Shown piece by piece: positions 6,913-9,738 of a DNA stretch of 9,738 bases. The notes under the pieces were generated by a model. It made no database searches, was not told the origin of the DNA, and saw nothing but the letters and a program-made list of their open reading frames with translations. The translations under genes were made by a program, and so were the position numbers. The stretch is from an uncultured Kiritimatiellota bacterium (GTDB lineage: Bacteria; Verrucomicrobiota; Kiritimatiellia; RFP12; UBA1067): positions 1-9,738 of the forward strand of contig CAKUCX010000089.1 in assembly GCA_934643865.1 (NCBI GenBank), in the 5' to 3' direction. The number at the start of each line of letters is the position of its first letter. Position 1 is the stretch's first letter.

Positions 6913-7778
6913 GCGCATGCGTTCCTTTCCAATTGGACGCGCAGCGAGGCGACGGCGCGTGCCGTGTTCGCGACGGAGGGGTCGCCGGGGGGATCGGCGT
7001 TCACGAGGGCGTCCGAGGCCGTGGCGTGCAGCCACACGGCCGAGGCGGCCGCCGTGAAGGGGTCGCCGTCGGCGTTTTTCGCGAGGTAGGCCCAGCGGGC
7101 GGCGAGGATGCCGGAGAGGAGGTCGCCCATGCCGCCCACCGCCATGAAGGGGTTTCCCGCCTCGCACGTGAACACCGCCTCGCGATCCGGGGCGGCGACG
7201 AGCGTGTGAGGGCCCTTGAGGACGACGACGGCATGGTAGCACGCGACGATGCGGCGGGCGGCGCCGAGGCGGTCGCGCTGGATCTCGTCCGGCGTGCAGG
7301 CGAGGAGGCGCGCGGCTTCGCCGGCGTGCGGGGTGAGGATGAGGGACTGGCCCTCGCCGATGGGCCGCGCGCCCGGCTTCCGCGCGTACCAGTTCGCGAG
7401 GAGGGAAAGGGCGTCCGCATCGAGGACAAAGCGGCCCGTGCTGCCGGAGAGGAGGCGGGAGAGGAGAAGCTCCGAGTTCTGCGAGGTGCCGAGGCCCATG
7501 CCGATCGCCGTCACGTCGGCCTTCGGCGGCACGCAGGCGGGCGTCTGCTTCGTGAAGGTCGCCTCGGGGAGGAGCATGCCCGTCGCGAGGCGCGAGGCGT
7601 CGGGGACGACGAGCTGGACGAGGCCCGCCCCGGCGGCGCGCGCGCCGAGGCCCGCGATGACGGGCGCGTGGATGTAGTGGGCGGAGCCGCCGACGACGGT
7701 GACCGTGCCGGCGCCGTACTTGTGGAGGCCGGCCGGACGCTTCGGAAACGCCTGCGCGAGTTGGGAGGGGAGGGTCAT
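6909..7778 (-). CDS. nnrD: ADP/ATP-dependent NAD(P)H-hydrate dehydratase (stand-alone C-terminal YjeF domain)
   Basis: 289 aa, ribokinase-like fold. It repairs damaged NADH/NADPH hydrates by nucleotide-dependent dehydration (metabolite repair, cytoplasm). Motifs: 'VTVVGGSAHYIHAPVIAG' (26-43), 'GARAAGAGLVQL' (45-56), 'GMGLG' (93-97, equivalent of GPGLG), 'VLDADAL' (118-124), 'LTPHAGEAARLL' (148-159), 'VVLKGPHTLV' (185-194) and 'GGMGDLLSGILAA' (215-227, catalytic Asp and nucleotide-binding loop). Many bacteria fuse this to the NnrE epimerase; here the epimerase half is absent and must lie elsewhere or be missing. The first motif, 'KYGAGTVTV', departs from the usual 'K...GrvlviGGS' lead-in. No Shine-Dalgarno is present: the sequence before ATG 7778 is a C/T-rich repeat. 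Second gene of the - strand block, 42 nt after the beta-helix gene; its stop overlaps the NamZ-like gene. Confidence 0.88.
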   Translation of the reverse strand: MTLPSQLAQAFPKRPAGLHKYGAGTVTVVGGSAHYIHAPVIAGLGARAAGAGLVQLVVPDASRLATGMLLPEATFTKQTPACVPPKADVTAIGMGLGTSQNSELLLSRLLSGSTGRFVLDADALSLLANWYARKPGARPIGEGQSLILTPHAGEAARLLACTPDEIQRDRLGAARRIVACYHAVVVLKGPHTLVAAPDREAVFTCEAGNPFMAVGGMGDLLSGILAARWAYLAKNADGDPFTAAASAVWLHATASDALVNADPPGDPSVANTARAVASLRVQLERNACA

Positions 7779-7817
7779 GGAGGGGTGTGGAATGGGATTT
7801 GGGATTGGGGAATGGGG
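7763..7817 (+). repeat. G-run / heptad repeat with two G-quadruplex motifs
   Basis: On the + strand, four tandem 7-mers occur at 7791-7818: AATGGGA, TTTGGGA, TTGGGGA, ATGGGGA. They contain a canonical four-run G-quadruplex pattern (7794-7817, loops of 4, 3 and 3). A second pattern covers the nnrD start codon (G-runs at 7763-7765, 7767-7770, 7772-7774 and 7782-7785; loops 1, 1, 7). The mRNA of nnrD is C-rich here, and the G-strand is the transcription template. Confidence 0.6.
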
Positions 7818-7820
7818 AGA

Positions 7821-9371
7821 TCAGTCGCGGACGACCTTCACATTTCGGAACATGTAGGGGTTGGAGCTGAGGCGGACGGGCTTGCCGCTCGCGGTCGTCA
7901 CATTCCGGAGAACGACCTCTTCCGTGATCTTGTAGGGGAATTTCTCGACGTAGGCGGGCGAGGTGTTCTTCGGACTGAAGTTGCCGAAGATCGCGGGGCC
8001 GTCGTAGGCGGCGGGGTGGTTTGCGTCGTCGATGCGCAGCCCGTCGAAGACGATGCGGCGCGGCATGTGGCAGACGTAGCCGAAGTCGTGCTGCCCGTCG
8101 TTGGTTCCGCCGACCAGGGTACCCGTCGCCGCGCGTCCGCCGTGGGGCACGAACGTGCAGTTGCGCACGATGAAATCGCCCTCCCAGGTACTGCCGTAGT
8201 CACTGCGCAGGTTGAAGAAATTCCAGCCGTAGACGGTCGAGTTCTCCACGGTGAACGTGCCGAAGCCGATGGCGTTGATGCCCATGTAGCCGAGCTTCGA
8301 GTTCCGGACCGTGGCGTGCGCCACACCCATGTGCGCGTCGAAGCGCGAGAAGGTGCAGCCGTCGTAGAGGAGGTTCTTGCTGTAGTTCGAGCCAAGCAGG
8401 CCCCAGTAGCGGCGGTCGAGGATGTCCGTCGTCTGGCGGCAGTCGAGGAAGGAGACGTTGACGGATGAGTTGACGGTGAGGTCGTAGGAGCCCATCTGGA
8501 CGGGGACGCCGGCGGAGCCGATCGTGCGGTAGGTCTTGTGCGCGGTGAAGACGCACCCCGTCACGGTCACGTTCGCGCAGCGGGAGATGGAAAGGAAGCC
8601 GTCGTAGGGGGCGCCGTGGTCGCCTTCGCCCCGGATGTCGTGGCGCAGGCCCTCGATCCGCACGTTGGAGCGGCGGATGGCGAAGTTGCGCTCGTAGTAG
8701 GTGTACTTCGACTCGGCCTGGTTGGCGATCGTCGTGAAGAAGCCGCCGCGGATGACGAGGGGCTTGGCATCGAGGGGAAGGGCGGTCAACGCGGTGATCG
8801 CGTCGAAATCCCAGACGAGCGGGGTGTGCGCGTCGAGGGTGCCGTCCGCCGCCACGAGGACGACCTCCTGCTGGGGAAAGCCGTTGTTCTGGTTCGCGCC
8901 GAGACGGATGTACTGCCGCACGTTCTGGTTGCGTACGAAGACGAGGCTGGGGGCGGCGAGCGGGACGCCGAGGTTGGCTTGTCCACGGGCCAACTTCGTC
9001 ACGCCCTTGACAGCGACGGGCGTTGTGCCGGGGGCGATGTCGAAGATGGGGCTGCCGCGCTGCGCAACGGGGACGCGCGTGTCGTCGATGATGAACTTCG
9101 CGGTGCCGAAGTCGACGTCCGTCTTCACGGTGGCGACCGCCGTGCCGGGCCCGATGTAGTAGGTCTTCCCGTCCCCGGCGCGTACCGGCACGTTGCGCCT
9201 GTTCGCCTCGGCGTGCGCCCGGACGATGGCCGCCTGGTCGTCGGTCTTCCCGTCCCCTGCGGCGCCAAACGCCTCATAGGTTACGGCATCGCCCCCCGCA
9301 TGGGCGAGCGCGCAGGCCAGAATCAAGGCCGCCAGACCACCCCGCTTCATGTCCGCAAGCACAAGCATCAT
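7821..9371 (-). CDS. Secreted right-handed parallel beta-helix protein (pectate-lyase-3-like start)
   Basis: 516 aa. The N-terminus is a signal peptide: basic 'MKR', hydrophobic 'GGLAALILACALAHA', probable cleavage after AHA (~25). 'YEAFGAAGDGKTDDQAAIVRA' (32-52) is the entry motif of pectate-lyase-3/GH28-like beta-helix proteins, followed by a 'V.AGDGKTYYIGPGT' strand. From ~200 to 510, short irregular repeats such as 'NVRIEGLRHDI', 'NVTVTGCVFTAH', 'NVSFLDCRQT', 'NLLYDGCTFSRF', 'ATVRNSKLG', 'TFTVENSTVYG' and 'FIVRNCTFVPHGG' are coils of a right-handed beta-helix. 'SRFDAHMGVAHATVRNS' (342-358) and the acidic/aromatic 'FNLRSDYGSTWEGDF' (386-400) are candidate active-site or groove segments. 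Such proteins are usually polysaccharide lyases, hydrolases or binding proteins; the substrate is unknown. AAGGAG (9383-9388) lies 11 nt before ATG 9371. First gene of the - strand block. Confidence 0.85.
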   Translation of the reverse strand: MMLVLADMKRGGLAALILACALAHAGGDAVTYEAFGAAGDGKTDDQAAIVRAHAEANRRNVPVRAGDGKTYYIGPGTAVATVKTDVDFGTAKFIIDDTRVPVAQRGSPIFDIAPGTTPVAVKGVTKLARGQANLGVPLAAPSLVFVRNQNVRQYIRLGANQNNGFPQQEVVLVAADGTLDAHTPLVWDFDAITALTALPLDAKPLVIRGGFFTTIANQAESKYTYYERNFAIRRSNVRIEGLRHDIRGEGDHGAPYDGFLSISRCANVTVTGCVFTAHKTYRTIGSAGVPVQMGSYDLTVNSSVNVSFLDCRQTTDILDRRYWGLLGSNYSKNLLYDGCTFSRFDAHMGVAHATVRNSKLGYMGINAIGFGTFTVENSTVYGWNFFNLRSDYGSTWEGDFIVRNCTFVPHGGRAATGTLVGGTNDGQHDFGYVCHMPRRIVFDGLRIDDANHPAAYDGPAIFGNFSPKNTSPAYVEKFPYKITEEVVLRNVTTASGKPVRLSSNPYMFRNVKVVRD

Positions 9372-9395
9372 GATTGAAGGTTCTCCTTTTCCGCC

Positions 9396-9424
9396 AGTCT
9401 ATCAAAACCGCGTGCGCATGACAA
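9396..9424 (-). promoter_or_regulatory. Sigma70-type promoter of the beta-helix gene
   Basis: Read on the - strand: -35 TTGTCA (9424-9419; 5 of 6 to consensus), a 17-bp spacer, and -10 TAGACT (9401-9396) with an extended TGA in front. The predicted start near 9389 gives a 5' leader of about 18 nt that opens directly with the Shine-Dalgarno AAGGAG. The TTTTGATA lead-in resembles that of the argB promoter (TTTTTTTGATATAAT). Confidence 0.6.
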
Positions 9425-9440
9425 CTTGGCCACTTGACCA
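9425..9440. repeat. Tandem 8-bp repeat abutting the -35 (candidate operator)
   Basis: CTTGGCCA (9425-9432) and CTTGACCA (9433-9440) are two head-to-tail copies matching at 7 of 8 positions. They lie directly upstream of the beta-helix gene's -35 box, where activators commonly bind. Function is inferred from position only. Confidence 0.35.
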
Positions 9441-9445
9441 CCCTT

Positions 9446-9594
9446 ATCCCGATTTTTCCGGGATGGCTTGTCCCGATTTCCCGCCCGGCCCAAGAGACAC
9501 TGGGCAAAGAATGTTTCCGGGGCTCACGGAAAGCGTTCCGAACTTTCCCTGCGCGATTCCGGGACAGGACGCAAGGCGCCGCTGCCCTCGGCGC
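9446..9594. repeat. Cluster of short hairpins with 7-nt loops in intergenic DNA
   Basis: Perfect stems: ATCCCG/CGGGAT (9446-9451/9459-9464, loop 7), CGGGA/TCCCG (9459-9463/9471-9475, loop 7), GCCCA/TGGGC (9488-9492/9501-9505, loop 8), TTTCCG/CGGAAA (9514-9519/9527-9532, loop 7), CGGAA/TTCCG (9527-9531/9536-9540, loop 4) and GCGCCG/CGGCGC (9576-9581/9589-9594, loop 7). TCCCGATTT is repeated directly at 9447 and 9471. The first two and the fourth and fifth are alternative pairings sharing an arm. No gene is seen in 9405-9738. The nature of the element (RNA, protein-binding sites or dispersed repeat) is not known. Confidence 0.5.
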
Positions 9595-9622
9595 GGGACG
9601 TCCAAGCGGGCCCGGCGAATGC

Positions 9623-9738
9623 ACACCATGTCCACACACCATGCACACGCCATTCCCGCACCCCCGCACCATGGCACCCATGGTAGGGCGCGACGTCCCC
9701 GGCGCGCCGCGCCCACGGGGACGACATCGGGGACGACA
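9623..9738. repeat. Palindromes and 12-bp tandem repeat at the window edge
   Basis: CACCATG occurs three times (from 9624, 9637 and 9667). The last copy belongs to a perfect 7-3-7 palindrome, ACCATGG-CAC-CCATGGT (9668-9684). Then GTCCCCG (9695-9701) pairs with CGGGGAC (9716-9722), and GGGCGCG (9686-9692) with CGCGCCC (9708-9714); the two stems interlock. The 12-mer CGGGGACGACAT starts at 9716 and repeats at 9728, running off the window, so the full element is not seen. A short frame opens at ATG 9671 and stays open to the edge, but its Arg/Pro-rich translation is not convincing as a gene. Confidence 0.5.

Noticed and set aside
4966..7089. 707-codon open frame on the + strand
   Set aside because: It crosses the EamA gene out of frame and the NamZ-like gene in antisense; the Arg/Ala-rich translation shows no domain.
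6913..7242. Upstream extension of the NamZ-like gene
   Set aside because: The frame is open to 7242, but this part overlaps nnrD in another frame and translates as Arg/Pro/Gly-rich sequence without family similarity; the ATGA overlap and Shine-Dalgarno support a start at 6912 (or 6918).
6894..8468. 524-codon open frame on the + strand
   Set aside because: Antisense to nnrD and the beta-helix gene; charged low-complexity translation only.
9468..9727. Short open frames in the right intergenic region, both strands
   Set aside because: No Shine-Dalgarno, no hydrophobic or domain pattern, and they run through palindromes and repeats; composition (Arg, Pro, His, Cys) is typical of non-coding GC-rich DNA.
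9623..9738. CRISPR array
   Set aside because: The repeats are 7-12 bp, adjacent or palindromic, with no regular spacers of about 30 nt.

Overview
The window is GC-rich (by eye about two-thirds G+C), densely coding bacterial DNA. It carries two convergent gene blocks and one repeat-rich intergenic stretch at the right edge. The gene set is housekeeping plus secreted or cell-wall functions. The organism cannot be fixed from this sequence. The long-form acetylglutamate kinase, a divergent DUF1343/NamZ protein and a secreted beta-helix protein would fit a high-GC member of the Planctomycetes-Verrucomicrobia-Kiritimatiellae side of the tree, but that is a tentative inference.

Left block, + strand (1-5815): the C-terminal part of a PEGA-domain protein whose 5' end lies outside the window; a TlyA-family 2'-O-ribose rRNA methyltransferase; argB (acetylglutamate kinase); argD (class III PLP aminotransferase); glgA (GT5 glycogen/starch synthase); and a ten-helix EamA/DMT transporter. 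The genes are nearly contiguous: a 1-nt gap, a 15-nt gap, a 17-nt overlap, then 19-nt and 11-nt gaps. A perfect extended -10 element sits across the tlyA stop, 9 nt before the argB start. argB therefore probably has its own promoter and a leaderless or nearly leaderless mRNA. ArgB and ArgD catalyse the second and fourth steps of arginine/ornithine synthesis; glgA extends glycogen chains from a nucleotide-sugar donor.

Right block, - strand (9371-5806): a secreted right-handed parallel beta-helix protein, then a stand-alone ADP/ATP-dependent NAD(P)H-hydrate dehydratase, then a DUF1343/NamZ-like (GH171-type) exo-N-acetylmuramidase homologue joined to the dehydratase gene by an ATGA overlap. A good sigma70-type promoter lies just upstream of the beta-helix gene. 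The two blocks converge with a 10-bp overlap of their 3' ends, and a small symmetrical hairpin covers both stop codons.

Right edge (about 9405-9738): no convincing gene. It holds a tandem 8-bp repeat beside the promoter, a run of short hairpins (three with 6-bp stems and 7-nt loops), a 7-3-7 palindrome, a 7-14-7 inverted repeat and a 12-bp tandem repeat running off the window end. This is the least explained part of the window. I found no CRISPR array, transposase, tRNA or rRNA, and no clearly new multi-gene system.
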